Translations under genes and position numbers: made by a program
Part shown: piece by piece, positions 1 to 8,429 of the stretch
Position numbering within the stretch: position 1 is the stretch's first letter
How the letters are laid out: each line of letters opens with the position of its first letter
Assembly (NCBI GenBank): GCA_036557185.1
Contig: DATBHZ010000006.1
Span: 9,986 to 73,985, forward strand
Origin: DATBHZ01 sp036557185
GTDB taxonomy: Bacteria > Actinomycetota > Acidimicrobiia > IMCC26256 > JAENVU01
Direction of reading: 5' to 3'
DNA length: 64,000 nucleotides
The notes under the pieces: generated by a model
What the model was told of the DNA's origin: nothing
The model's input: the letters and a program-made list of their open reading frames with translations, nothing else
Database searches by the model: none

Positions 1-1
1 G

Positions 2-712
2 GTTGGGGACCACGAAGAGCAGCGTCGGCACGTCGTCGGTCGGGAGCGGGAGGTCGTACCGGCCGAGCGCGTGCTGCGCGAGGTATCCGATCATCGATCC
101 CGACTGCACCCCCAGCAGCACGGGGGCGAGCATGGTGAAGATGCCGGCGAGCTGCTCGCCGCTCGCTCCGAAGATGCCCATCGCGGAGAGGTCCTCGGGA
201 TCGGACGGGAACGCCGGCGCGTCCTGCAGTGAGGGGCCGAGGCCCTCCGCCTCGCCCCCCTCCGTGAGCGCCTCGCGCATCCGGATCGCCAGCGCCTCGA
301 GGACAGGCTTGAGCGCGGCGAGGTGGATGTCGGCCCACTCGCGCCGGTTTGTCGCGCGCACCCGCATCGCGAGCCCCGCGCCGAGCCCGGTGGCGGCGAC
401 CACCTGGCTCTCGGCGGCGCTCGCGAGGTCCTGGAGCTCGGAGGCCGCTCCCGCCGCTACCGGAGCCTCCTGCTCCTCTCCTTCGAGCGCGACGACACCC
501 GCGACCTGATGCGCGATGTCCCAGTTCACAGGGCCCGAGGAGTGGAGCATCCCCATCAGCGCGCCGAGATCGAGCTGCGAGAAGTCGATGCCGCCGAACT
601 GGGCGCTCAGCTGCTCGCCGAAGATGTCCTCGTCGCGATCGGGGCGGTCGTGCCTGCCGTCGTCGTCACCCGCGTCGTCGTCAGGACCGCCAGGTTGAGG
701 AACGTCGGTCAC
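2..712 (-). CDS. zinc-dependent metalloprotease-like protein, zincin_2 (DUF2342) family, C-terminus beyond window
   Basis: About 237 codons are visible; the gene runs off the left edge of the window. I place the start at the GTG at 710-712, which gives VTDVPQPGG. An Asp/Gly-rich first 30 residues is followed by the segment PVNWDIAHQVA near residue 61 and a Gly-Ile-rich helical stretch near residue 180. This layout resembles actinobacterial DUF2342/zincin_2 proteins. The HExxH zinc site expected of the family would lie in the missing part, so protease activity cannot be judged. It is divergent from the SDR gene, with only 20 bases between the two starts. The family call rests on resemblance by eye. 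Confidence 0.7.
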   Translation of the reverse strand, partial: MTDVPQPGGPDDDAGDDDGRHDRPDRDEDIFGEQLSAQFGGIDFSQLDLGALMGMLHSSGPVNWDIAHQVAGVVALEGEEQEAPVAAGAASELQDLASAAESQVVAATGLGAGLAMRVRATNRREWADIHLAALKPVLEALAIRMREALTEGGEAEGLGPSLQDAPAFPSDPEDLSAMGIFGASGEQLAGIFTMLAPVLLGVQSGSMIGYLAQHALGRYDLPLPTDDVPTLLFVVPN

Positions 713-732
713 GCGGCCAGTCTAGGAGTGCC

Positions 733-1773
733 ATGCAGCCGTCGATCCTCGCCGTCACCGGTGTCTCGGGCTTCCTCGGACAGCGCTTGCTGCGCCGGCT
801 CAACGCGGATCCGGCCGTGGGCCGGATCGTCGGTCTCGACGTCCGCGACCCGGCGCGTCGCACGAGCAAGCTCGAGCATCACCGCGTCGACATCGCGGGA
901 CACGACCTCAAACCGTTGCTCGAGGAAGTCGAGACGCTCGTCCACCTTGCTGCCGTCGTCGATCCGATCGCGGACGACAGGTTGATGGCGCGCGTGAACG
1001 TCGAGGGCACGCGACGCGTGCTCGAAGCGGCAGCCGACGTCGGCGTGCGGAAGTTGGTGCGCGTGTCTACGGCGGCCGCGTACGGCGCGTGGCCGACGAA
1101 CCCGCTCCCGATCACGGAGGAGCGCCCGCTGCGACCGAATCCGGGGTTCGGTCCCGCGCTCCAGGCGGCCGAGACCGAGCGGCTGCTCCGGGTCTGGCAC
1201 GACGATCATCCGGGGGTCGTGGTCACGACGCTGCGCGCGGCCCCGATGCTCGGTTCCGGCGCCACGCACCTGTGGTCGCGTTTGATCTGCGCGCCGGGCC
1301 GGTTGCGTGTGCGCGGCGGGGAGGCGCCCGTCCAGGTGGTCCACGTCGACGACGCGGTCACTGCGGTCGAGCTCGTCGTCCGGGAGGACCATGCGGGCGT
1401 GTTCAACGTTGCCTGCGAGGGCTGGCTCGACGCAGATGCTGTCGCGGCGCTGGTGCCCGCGCCCGCGATGCCCGCGATCCCGGGCGACATACTCCGGCGC
1501 GGTCTCGCGCGCCTCTGGCGCAGCGGCATCGGCGAGCTACCGCCGGCGGTCGTGCCCTACCTCACCTACCCGTGGGTCATCGCCAGTGACAAGCTGCGCG
1601 CGATCGGCTGGGAGCCCGCCTACTCCAACGAAGAGACGATCCTCGAGACCCTCGATGCGCGTCCGAGCGCGCGTGTGCCCGCTGCCAAGTCGATTGCGAT
1701 CGCGGCTGCCGCTTCGGCGGCCGGCCTCGGCGCGGGGTTGACCGCGCGGGCGCTCAGGCGCCGGTCGGGCTGA
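733..1773 (+). CDS. NAD(P)-binding SDR/epimerase-like protein with degenerate active site
   Basis: A 346-residue protein starting at ATG 733. The N-terminus has a Rossmann glycine motif (TGVSGFLG), and typical extended-SDR landmarks follow: LVHLAAVVDP, a NVEGTRRVLEAA helix, and VRVSTAAAYG. Where family members carry the catalytic YxxxK, this protein reads FGPALQAAE, so both Tyr and Lys appear lost. It probably still binds a dinucleotide but may not be an oxidoreductase. The last 25 residues form an Ala/Gly-rich hydrophobic stretch (SIAIAAAASAAGLGAG) ending in RALRRR, possibly a C-terminal membrane anchor. The 3' end overlaps the convergent AhbAB-like gene by 20 bases. Confidence 0.75.
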   Translation: MQPSILAVTGVSGFLGQRLLRRLNADPAVGRIVGLDVRDPARRTSKLEHHRVDIAGHDLKPLLEEVETLVHLAAVVDPIADDRLMARVNVEGTRRVLEAAADVGVRKLVRVSTAAAYGAWPTNPLPITEERPLRPNPGFGPALQAAETERLLRVWHDDHPGVVVTTLRAAPMLGSGATHLWSRLICAPGRLRVRGGEAPVQVVHVDDAVTAVELVVREDHAGVFNVACEGWLDADAVAALVPAPAMPAIPGDILRRGLARLWRSGIGELPPAVVPYLTYPWVIASDKLRAIGWEPAYSNEETILETLDARPSARVPAAKSIAIAAAASAAGLGAGLTARALRRRSG

Positions 1774-2815
1774 GGTGCCGGTCGCGCCACTCGTCCCAGT
1801 CCGGCGTGAAGTAGCGCACGCGAACCTTCTTGTACTCCTTGACCGACCAGAGCAGCGCGTGCTCGTCGATGCCCGTCTCCGCGCGGATCGCCTCGATCGT
1901 CGCCTCGCACTCCCGCGCAGACATGCCGTGCACCATCGTGAAGACGGTGTACGGCCAGTCCTCGTACGTCGGACGCCGGTAGCAGTGGGACACCGCGGCG
2001 AACGACGCCATCTGCGGCCCGATCTCCTCGAGCTGATCCTCCGGAACCGCCCACACGCCCATCGCGTTCGCCTTGAAGCCCGCGTTGCGGTGGTTCATGA
2101 CGGCGGCGAAGCGGCGCATCAGCTTCCGCTCCTTGAAGGAGGCGAGCGCGCCGAGGACCTCTGCCTCGGTGCAGCCGATCCGCTCTGCCTGGGCGGCGAA
2201 GGGGCGCTCCTCGAGTGGTAGGTCCTCCTGCACGACGCGGATGGTCGCAACCTCGAGGTCGCTCAGCTCGGGTGCGGGCATGTGCGCCCGGCGCTCCGGC
2301 TTCTCGTGCTCGAGCACCTCGGTCTTCGCGTCGGCAGCCGTCTTGCCGGTCATGTCGAGCTTGACGCCGATCTTGTAGAGCTTGAGCGTCGGGAGCGGGC
2401 GTGTGACGAGCGATCCGGACTCGCGGTGCAGCACGTCGAGGTGCGCTTCGAAGTCCTCACCCGGAGGCGTGGCGAGCGTGTACCAGAGGTTGTACGCGTG
2501 GTTGCGCTTGTAGTTGTGGCTCACGCCGGGATGCGCGCTGATCACGGCCGCTGCCTCGTCGACGCGCTCGGGTTCGATCTTCGCTGCGACGAGCGCGGAC
2601 GAGTAGCCGAGCGCCCTCGTGTCGAAGATGGCCGAGAGCTGCCGGAGGACACCCATCTCCTTGACCCGCGCAACCCTCGCGAGCAGGTCCTCCTCGCCGG
2701 TGCCGAGCCGCTTGGCGAGCGCAGCGTAGGGGCGTGACTCGAGCGGGAAGTCCCATTGCACCGCGTTCAGCAGCGCACGGTCGTCCTCGTGCAGCTCCGG
2801 GGTCTCGCTCTCCAC
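1754..2815 (-). CDS. siroheme decarboxylase-like protein, AhbA/AhbB (NirD/NirL)-type two-domain fusion
   Basis: A 353-residue protein starting at GTG 2815. It has two tandem AsnC/Lrp-type halves. The first (about 1-160) contains WDFPLESRPYAALAKRLG, then HPGVSHNYKRNHAYNLWYT. The second (about 190-353) contains QEDLPLEERPFAAQAERIG, then VSHCYRRPTYEDWPYTVFTM. The xHNYxRxHxYNLW and SHCYxRPTYxDWPY blocks characterise siroheme decarboxylases rather than plain Lrp regulators. The known reaction is siroheme to 12,18-didecarboxysiroheme, in heme d1 synthesis or the archaeal/sulfate-reducer alternative heme route. AhbA and AhbB are separate in most organisms; fused NirDL forms exist. No nirS, nirJ or ahbC/D is nearby, so the pathway here is open. 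Confidence 0.82.
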   Translation of the reverse strand: MESETPELHEDDRALLNAVQWDFPLESRPYAALAKRLGTGEEDLLARVARVKEMGVLRQLSAIFDTRALGYSSALVAAKIEPERVDEAAAVISAHPGVSHNYKRNHAYNLWYTLATPPGEDFEAHLDVLHRESGSLVTRPLPTLKLYKIGVKLDMTGKTAADAKTEVLEHEKPERRAHMPAPELSDLEVATIRVVQEDLPLEERPFAAQAERIGCTEAEVLGALASFKERKLMRRFAAVMNHRNAGFKANAMGVWAVPEDQLEEIGPQMASFAAVSHCYRRPTYEDWPYTVFTMVHGMSARECEATIEAIRAETGIDEHALLWSVKEYKKVRVRYFTPDWDEWRDRHLSPTGA

Positions 2816-2866
2816 GGTCCCATTCTCGCGCCCGACGACCGTCGCCGTCGGCTCGGGCGAACGGGT

Positions 2867-4057
2867 TCAGTGAGCGCTCGAAAGCGCCGTGGTGGTTGCC
2901 GCCGTCGCGGAGCCGGGTTCCTCCGTGAAGCGGCCCAGCGTGACCGCGAGGTTCAGCTTCTTGCCGCCGCGGGTCACCGACAGGGTCACCTCGTCACCGG
3001 CGCGGTGCCGTTGCACCTCGTAGACCAGGCTGGCCGAATCGGGGACGCGCACGGCGTTCACCGCGACGATGACGTCGCCGACCTCCACCTTGGCCTTCGC
3101 CGCCGGACTCCCCGTCGGCACCGAGGAGACGCGCACGCCTCCGCCGCCGCCGCCGTCGTCCGTCGCGCGGATCCCGAGCTCACCGTGCTCGACGTGTCCG
3201 CTGTCGGCGAGCTGGTCGAGCACGCTGCGCGCCATGTCGGCGGGCGTCGCGAGCGCGCCGGCTCCGCCGTGCACCGGACCCGCGAGCAAGCCCACGAGCC
3301 GGCCGGCGCTGTCGAGCAGAGCGCCTCCGCGTGCGGTGTCGGGCATCGGCGTGTTCGTGGTGATGAGGTTCGGTTTGCTCACGCCCGAGCCGTCGTCGGA
3401 CCAGCCACCGAGCGACGACACCACACCCGACGTCACGAACGGGCCGGTGCCCGATCCGCCCCCGATCGCCACGATCCAGGTGCCGGAGCGCACGTCGTCG
3501 TCGGAGGCGAGGCTCGCGGGGTCGAGCCCGTGCGAGTCGAACTGCAGCACCACCAAGCCCGTGATGTCGTCCTTGCCCAGGACGCTGGCCGGGCGCGAGC
3601 CCCCGTTGTTGTCGACCACCCGCATCGAGGTGGCCCCCTCGATCGCCTCGGTCGTGGTGAGCAGATCGCCCGGCGCGACGACGACCCCCGAGGCGCGGCG
3701 GGTCCCGAAGGGCGTGACAGCGAGGAGTCCGACCACGCTGTGGCCGGCGACGGCGGCGATCCGCTCGGCGGCATCGGTCTCGTTGTTCCGCTCCGCCGAG
3801 GACTGGGACTGCGCGGAGTCGGACCCGCCCAGGAGCCCTGCGATGCCGAGGACGGCGACCATCGTCAACGCGCCGACGATGCCCGCGCCGAGGGCGAGCG
3901 CGATGTCGCGCCCGCGTGACCTTCCGGGCACGCGGGGCCGCCCAGCGCGTCCGCTGGACGCGCGTGCGAACATCTCGGTCGGGTGTACCCAGGGCCGGTC
4001 GAGTGGATGCGGTGGCGGCCCGGCCGCGCCCTCGTCGTCGGGCTCGTCGCTGGGCAT
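2867..4057 (-). CDS. membrane-anchored HtrA-like protein with PDZ domain, catalytic triad lost
   Basis: A 396-residue protein; the ATG at 4057 gives MPSDEPDDEGAAG. One membrane segment (ALALGAGIVGALTMVAVLG, about 55-80) is followed by a trypsin-like S1C region and a C-terminal PDZ domain (PAAKAKVEVGDVIVAVNAVR). At the positions of the HtrA triad the sequence reads LLTTTEAIEGA (His replaced by Glu), DDITGLVVLQF (Asp replaced by Gly) and TARGGALLD in place of GNSGGPL (Ser replaced by Arg). All three catalytic residues therefore appear absent, which suggests a binding or scaffold role outside the membrane. Upstream in-frame codons exist, but the Met at 4057 fits the family N-terminus. It is divergent from moaE. 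Confidence 0.82.
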   Translation of the reverse strand: MPSDEPDDEGAAGPPPHPLDRPWVHPTEMFARASSGRAGRPRVPGRSRGRDIALALGAGIVGALTMVAVLGIAGLLGGSDSAQSQSSAERNNETDAAERIAAVAGHSVVGLLAVTPFGTRRASGVVVAPGDLLTTTEAIEGATSMRVVDNNGGSRPASVLGKDDITGLVVLQFDSHGLDPASLASDDDVRSGTWIVAIGGGSGTGPFVTSGVVSSLGGWSDDGSGVSKPNLITTNTPMPDTARGGALLDSAGRLVGLLAGPVHGGAGALATPADMARSVLDQLADSGHVEHGELGIRATDDGGGGGGVRVSSVPTGSPAAKAKVEVGDVIVAVNAVRVPDSASLVYEVQRHRAGDEVTLSVTRGGKKLNLAVTLGRFTEEPGSATAATTTALSSAH

Positions 4058-4153
4058 GGCGCGGAGTGTACCGACGCATCTGCCCGATTTTCGGGCGCCC
4101 CGAGCCGCGAGATGCAGCTCCGCACGGAGCTCTCCCGCGATGCGGTCCCTACA

Positions 4154-4621
4154 ATGTCGACCGTGCCGATCCCCGCTGACACCCGAGATTGGGTGGCGCT
4201 CTACGACGCGTCGTTGCCGGTCGATGAGGCCGTCGCGTGGGCCACCGTGCCCAGTGCAGGGGCTGTGGTCACGTTCACCGGCGTCGTGCGCGAGGAGTCC
4301 GACGGACGAGCGGGTGTGAGGTTGCTCGAGTACGAGGCCTACGAGGGCCAGGCGGAGCGCGTGATGACCGAGATCGTCCGGGATGCGCGGGTGCGCTGGC
4401 CGGAGCTCGCGCGGGTCGCCCTGCTGCACCGGACGGGTGTTGTCGGTCTGCAAGAGCCGTCGGTCGCGGTGGTCGTCTCGTCACCGCACCGCGACGCCGC
4501 GTTCGAGGCGGCGCGGTACTGCATCGACATTCTCAAGGTCTCTGTCCCGATCTGGAAGCGCGAGCATTGGGCACAGGGTGCCGACTGGGCCGAGCAGGCC
4601 GTACCGATCGAGGCAACGTGA
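4154..4621 (+). CDS. moaE: molybdopterin synthase catalytic subunit MoaE
   Basis: A 155-residue cytoplasmic protein starting at ATG 4154. MoaE, with thiocarboxylated MoaD, inserts the dithiolene sulfurs into precursor Z to make molybdopterin. Family features seen here are GAVVTFTGVVRE near residue 40, YEAYEGQAE, the RTGVVGLQEPSVAVVV strand block, SSPHRDAAFEAARYCID, and the C-terminal LKVSVPIWKREHW with the conserved Lys residues. Length is normal. No moaD, moaA or moaC is visible in the window. The stop codon overlaps the GTG start of the small membrane gene that follows, which suggests coupled translation. Confidence 0.93.
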   Translation: MSTVPIPADTRDWVALYDASLPVDEAVAWATVPSAGAVVTFTGVVREESDGRAGVRLLEYEAYEGQAERVMTEIVRDARVRWPELARVALLHRTGVVGLQEPSVAVVVSSPHRDAAFEAARYCIDILKVSVPIWKREHWAQGADWAEQAVPIEAT

Positions 4622-4791
4622 GCTTTCTCCTTCTCGCGGTTGTGCTGATCGTGATCGGCGTCAGCGTGGTGATCATCCGCAACCGCCGACCGAGTGGCAT
4701 CGATTCCGGGATTGCCGAGTTCGAGGCACGACGCGACGCGTTGGCGCCGGATGAAGATCCACCGCAATCGAGGAGCCGCCGGTCTGGCTAG
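4618..4791 (+). CDS. small single-pass membrane protein, unknown function
   Basis: 57 residues, GTG start at 4618 overlapping the moaE stop (GTGA). The first 22 residues form one hydrophobic helix (LLLAVVLIVIGVSVVIIR), followed by a positively charged Arg-Asn-Arg-Arg stretch and a short, charged cytoplasmic-looking tail (FEARRDALAPDEDPP). It overlaps the start of mreB by 41 bases in another frame. I do not recognise a family. Placement between moaE and mreB and the tight overlaps argue that it is a real gene in one transcript. Confidence 0.62.
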   Translation: MSFLLLAVVLIVIGVSVVIIRNRRPSGIDSGIAEFEARRDALAPDEDPPQSRSRRSG

Positions 4792-5782
4792 AGACCTCGC
4801 GATCGACCTCGGTACTGCGAACACGCTGGTGTACTCGCGCGGCCAGGGCATCATCCTCAACGAGCCGACCGTCATCGCGCTCAACAGCCGTAGCCAGGAC
4901 GTCCTCGCCATGGGGCACGAGGCGTGGCAGATGATCGGGCGCACACCCGGCTACATCGTCGCCGTCCGGCCGTTGCGCGGCGGTGCCATCACCGACTTCG
5001 ACATCACCCAGCGCATGATCCGGCTCCTGTTCCAGCGCGCCGGCGTGTCGCGGCTTTATCGCGCCCGTGTGCTCATCTGCGTGCCCTCCGCGATCACGCA
5101 CGTCGAGCAGCGTGCCGTGCTCGAAGCGGCGAGGCGCGCCGGTGCGGCGACGACGTTCCTGATCGAGCAGCCGATGGCCGCCGCGATCGGCGCCGGGCTG
5201 CCCATCCACGAGCCGATGGGCAGCATGGTCGTCGACGTCGGAGGAGGCACGACCGAGGTTGCCGTCATCTCACTCGGCGGCGTCGTCGCGCTCGAGGCGG
5301 TGCGCGTCGGCTCCTTCGACATCGATGCCGCGATCCAGTCGTACGTGCGCCGCGAGTACGGGATCGCCGTCGGGGAGCGCACGGCGGAGGAGATCAAGCT
5401 CGCCATCGGGTCGGCCTTCCCGACACCGGACGAGTACAAGGCCGAGGTGCGCGGCCGCGATCTCATGACCGGGCTCCCGAAGACGATCATCCTCTCCCCT
5501 GAAGAGGTTCGCGAGGCGATCGAGGAGCAGGTGCGCGCGATCTGCGACGCGGTGATCGCTGCGCTCTCGCAGACGCCGCCGGAGCTCGCGCAAGACCTGA
5601 TCACACACGGCATCAACCTCGTCGGTGGCGGCGGGATGCTGCGCGGCCTCGACCTCCGGATCGCCCAGGAAACTGCCCTGCCCGTGCACCTGGTCGACGC
5701 GCCCCTCGAATGCGTCGTGCTCGGCGCCGGTCGCTGCCTGGAGTCGTTCGACCGGCTCAAGGACATGTTCATGAGCCGATAG
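4751..5782 (+). CDS. mreB: rod shape-determining protein MreB
   Basis: A 343-residue actin-fold ATPase; ATG 4751 chosen because the family's phosphate-1 motif (AIDLGTANTLVY) follows within 30 residues. Other landmarks are NEPTVIALNSRS, the FLIEQPMAAAIGAGLP helix, phosphate-2 VVDVGGGTTEVAVISLGG, GERTAEEIKLAIGSA, and the C-terminal adenosine motif LVGGGGMLRGLD. MreB polymerises under the membrane and directs cell-wall synthesis along the cell length. No mreC, mreD, rodA or PBP2 gene is adjacent here; the partners must lie elsewhere if present. Confidence 0.92.
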   Translation: MKIHRNRGAAGLARDLAIDLGTANTLVYSRGQGIILNEPTVIALNSRSQDVLAMGHEAWQMIGRTPGYIVAVRPLRGGAITDFDITQRMIRLLFQRAGVSRLYRARVLICVPSAITHVEQRAVLEAARRAGAATTFLIEQPMAAAIGAGLPIHEPMGSMVVDVGGGTTEVAVISLGGVVALEAVRVGSFDIDAAIQSYVRREYGIAVGERTAEEIKLAIGSAFPTPDEYKAEVRGRDLMTGLPKTIILSPEEVREAIEEQVRAICDAVIAALSQTPPELAQDLITHGINLVGGGGMLRGLDLRIAQETALPVHLVDAPLECVVLGAGRCLESFDRLKDMFMSR

Positions 5783-5804
5783 CCACACCGGCTGCCGGGC
5801 GCGG

Positions 5805-6446
5805 CTAGAGCAGGTCCTCGGCGGCCTGGCGCGTCTGCCAGTCGGAGTCGGTGAGCGCGCGCTGGAGGGCTGCCTCGACTTCGGGGCCGTCGTACTGCGC
5901 GAGCGCCAGCACCGCTCGCCGCCTCACCTGCGGGCGGTCGGTGCACGCGCGGAGGATCGCCGGGAGACCTACCGGGTCGCCGATCGCTCCGAGGGCGGCG
6001 ACGGCCGCTTCGCGCACGAGCGGGTCGGGGTGGGCGCCGGCAGTTCGGGCGAGCGCACCCGCGACGCTCGCCGTGCTCGCCCAGGGGATCTCGCCGAGCG
6101 CCCAGGCTGCAGACTCCGCGACGAGCGCGTCGTCGTCATCGAGCGTGCGCACGAGCTGTTGCGCGTCGTTGGTCTCGTCGAGCTCCGCGCGCAGGGCCAG
6201 CGGTGCGAGCGTTGCGGCGTGCCGCCGGACCGCGGGGTCGGCGTCGCGTACGCCCGCCTGCCACGCTGCGCGCGCATCGTTTGCTCCTCCTGCGCGTGCC
6301 ACCGCGCCGAGCGCGCTCCGCCGCAACCGGGCGTCAGGAGAATTCTGGATGACGCCGAGCAGCTCCTCGGCGTCGCTGTCGCTCAGCTCGCCCGCGGCTG
6401 CGAGCGCCGCATAGCGGGCGGCGGTGTCGATCGAGCGCGGCTCCAT
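5805..6446 (-). CDS. HEAT-repeat protein
   Basis: 213 residues with ATG at 6446. The sequence is built of short helical pairs with the HEAT/PBS-lyase pattern, for example DARLRRSALGAVARAGG, DPAVRRHAATLAPLAL, DALVAESAAWALGEIPW, DPLVREAAVAALGAIGD and RPQVRRRAVLALAQYDG. That gives about six repeats covering nearly the whole protein. No catalytic residues or membrane segments are visible, so it is most likely a protein-binding solenoid. It is convergent with mreB (22-base gap) and divergent from the sortase gene. The partner is unknown. Confidence 0.8.
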   Translation of the reverse strand: MEPRSIDTAARYAALAAAGELSDSDAEELLGVIQNSPDARLRRSALGAVARAGGANDARAAWQAGVRDADPAVRRHAATLAPLALRAELDETNDAQQLVRTLDDDDALVAESAAWALGEIPWASTASVAGALARTAGAHPDPLVREAAVAALGAIGDPVGLPAILRACTDRPQVRRRAVLALAQYDGPEVEAALQRALTDSDWQTRQAAEDLL

Positions 6447-6516
6447 CGCATCTCCCGGTGGCGTCTCCGGTGGCGTGACTACAGGGTCTCACCCGACGCG
6501 CCGATGCATCGAGCTG

Positions 6517-7242
6517 ATGCTTCGATCGTCCCACGCCCGGGTGGCGGTGATCGCGGGTCTCGTGACCTCGCTCTGCCTGGTCCTCGTCACGCTGACGCCG
6601 TCCCTCGCAACGACCCCGAGCGCGCAGCCGCCGAAGGTGCTGCGTGCAGAGACCGCCGCCTCCGCGCGACGGCTCGGGGAGAGCCGTCCTCCGTCGCGCC
6701 ACGCGGCGGTTGCAGCGCCCACTACGACGACGACCACCACCAGGCCGGTCCCACCTCCTCCACCGCCACCGCCACCGCCACCGCCACCGTTGCCGGTCCC
6801 CGCGCCCGTCCCTCCGCGCTGGGCCACTGTCCCGCTGACGGCGCTCGGCACGATCCGGATCCCCAAGATCGGTGTCGACCAGATCGTGCGCGAGGGCGTC
6901 GAGCAGATGGTCATCGACGCCGGTCCCGCGCACTGGCCCGGAACTCCGTTCTTCGGTGGTTGGGGGAACGTGGTGCTCGCCGGTCACCGCACGACGCGCA
7001 CTGCGCCATTCCTTCGAGCCGGCGAGCTCGTGCCGGGTGACGAGATCCTGCTCACGGATGCAACGGGTGTCTACACGTACCGGGTGACGGGTCTCGAAGT
7101 CGTGGACCCGAGCGCGCTCTGGATCGTCGATCAGCACCCGGGCCGGACACTCACGATATTCACATGTCATCCGCTCGACAGCTCCGCGCAGCGACTCGTC
7201 GTGCACGCCGCGCTCGCGTCGTTCCCGCGCCCCGGTGACTGA
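6517..7242 (+). CDS. class E-type sortase
   Basis: A 241-residue membrane-anchored transpeptidase. I choose ATG 6517, which places a signal-anchor (VAVIAGLVTSLCLVLVTL) at the N-terminus; an in-frame ATG at 6424 is possible but would overlap the divergent HEAT gene. A Thr run and a 13-Pro run form an extended wall-spanning linker (about residues 68-100). The sortase core starts at TIRIPKIGVDQIV and holds the catalytic set: His in VLAGHRTT, Cys in IFTCHPLD, and Arg in SSAQRLVV. Such enzymes join sorting-signal proteins to peptidoglycan or process pilin-like substrates. I noticed no protein with a clear LPxTG or LAxTG tail in this window. Confidence 0.88.
   Translation: MLRSSHARVAVIAGLVTSLCLVLVTLTPSLATTPSAQPPKVLRAETAASARRLGESRPPSRHAAVAAPTTTTTTTRPVPPPPPPPPPPPPPLPVPAPVPPRWATVPLTALGTIRIPKIGVDQIVREGVEQMVIDAGPAHWPGTPFFGGWGNVVLAGHRTTRTAPFLRAGELVPGDEILLTDATGVYTYRVTGLEVVDPSALWIVDQHPGRTLTIFTCHPLDSSAQRLVVHAALASFPRPGD
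6760..6789 (+). repeat. five perfect CCACCG hexamers inside the sortase linker
   Basis: Five head-to-tail copies of CCACCG encode consecutive Pro-Pro pairs in the sortase proline linker. The unit length is a multiple of three, so gain or loss of copies would change linker length without shifting the frame. Confidence 0.9.
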
Positions 7243-7292
7243 TCCGCTTCCGCGAATGTGATGGCGTTCCTTCGTGGCAATCTGTTCCTGCC

Positions 7293-8429
7293 ATGACGCC
7301 ACCGCCATCCGTGCCGACCGGTGAGGACACACCGGTCGAGCCCCCATTTGCCCCCGGAACGGCGGCCTCCGAGCCGCGTCGGCGCAAGTGGCTGCCGATC
7401 GTCCTGCTCTCCTTCGTGGGCCTGCTCGCCGTGGTGGCGATCGCCGGGGCGGTGATCCGGCTGCCGTACCGGATCTTCGCCCCCGGAGACGCGAAGTCGC
7501 TGTCGGGCGTCGTGCACATCGACGGCGCCAGGACGTACCAGCACCACGGGAACGTGTACTTCCTCACGGTGTCGGTCTCGAACGGACGCCCCAACGTCTG
7601 GGCGTACCTCGAGGCAAAGCTCGACCACAACGACGACTTGATCAAGGAGCAGGACTACACGGGCGGGCGACCGAGCTCGCAGATCCAACAGCAGGACCAG
7701 CAAGCGATGAACGAGTCACAGGTCGCCGCGGAGATCGTCGCGCTGACGCGGCTCGGCTATCACGTGAGCGTCACCGGTGGTGGCGCGATCGTCGACCAGG
7801 TCGCGCCCGGCAGCGCGGCAACTGGTGTGCTCCGAGCCGGCGACGTGATCACCGCGGTCGCCGGGAAGCCGGTGGGCGCACGCGGTCAGCTCGGGCCACT
7901 CGTGCGCGCGCTTCCGGTCGGACACCCCGCGCAGATCACCATCACTCGCAAGGGCGATGAGCATCAGGTGACCATCGTCCCCAAAGCAGCGACGAGCGGT
8001 CCGTTCAAGGGCAAGGCTCAGCTCGGCGTCTTCTCGGAGACGAAGGACCTGCGCGCGAACTTCCCGGTGAACGTGAAGATCGACCAGGGTCCCGTGAGCG
8101 GACCCTCGGCAGGCCTCGCGTTCACCCTCGGCATCCTCGACAAGCTCACACCCGGTGATCTCACCGGAGGGCACAAGGTCGCGGTCACCGGCACGATCGA
8201 CGAGGACGGCACGGTCGGCCCGATCGGTGGTGTGCGTCAGAAGACCGTCGCCGCCGAGCGCGCGGGCGCAACGCTCTTCATCGTGCCGACGAGCGAGGCC
8301 AAGGACGCGCGGAAGATGGCGAACTCGAAGCTCCAGGTCGTGGGTGTCGACACGATCGACCAAGCCCTCGGCGTGCTCCGCGCCCACGGCGGCGCACCGC
8401 TCCCGACTCTTGCGAAGGCCGCCGCCTGA
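7293..8429 (+). CDS. Lon-like serine protease with PDZ domain (YlbL family)
   Basis: 378 residues, ATG 7293. After a charged start there is one membrane helix (LLSFVGLLAVVAIAGAVIRLP, about 35-55), then a YlbL-type N-domain, a PDZ domain (about 155-235, VDQVAPGSAATGVLRAGDVI) and a C-terminal S16 Lon protease domain. The Ser-Lys dyad is intact: Ser in PVSGPSAGLAFTLGILD and Lys in IGGVRQKTVAAERAGA. The domain faces outward, so it likely degrades or trims exported proteins. The typical length for actinobacterial homologues is about 340-380 residues. The gene follows the sortase with a 50-base gap and may share its transcript. Confidence 0.88.
   Translation: MTPPPSVPTGEDTPVEPPFAPGTAASEPRRRKWLPIVLLSFVGLLAVVAIAGAVIRLPYRIFAPGDAKSLSGVVHIDGARTYQHHGNVYFLTVSVSNGRPNVWAYLEAKLDHNDDLIKEQDYTGGRPSSQIQQQDQQAMNESQVAAEIVALTRLGYHVSVTGGGAIVDQVAPGSAATGVLRAGDVITAVAGKPVGARGQLGPLVRALPVGHPAQITITRKGDEHQVTIVPKAATSGPFKGKAQLGVFSETKDLRANFPVNVKIDQGPVSGPSAGLAFTLGILDKLTPGDLTGGHKVAVTGTIDEDGTVGPIGGVRQKTVAAERAGATLFIVPTSEAKDARKMANSKLQVVGVDTIDQALGVLRAHGGAPLPTLAKAAA

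Noticed and set aside
6719..6790. Possible CRISPR or minisatellite at the CCACCG/ACC repeats
   Set aside because: Short in-frame codon repeats coding for Thr and Pro in the sortase linker, without spacers.
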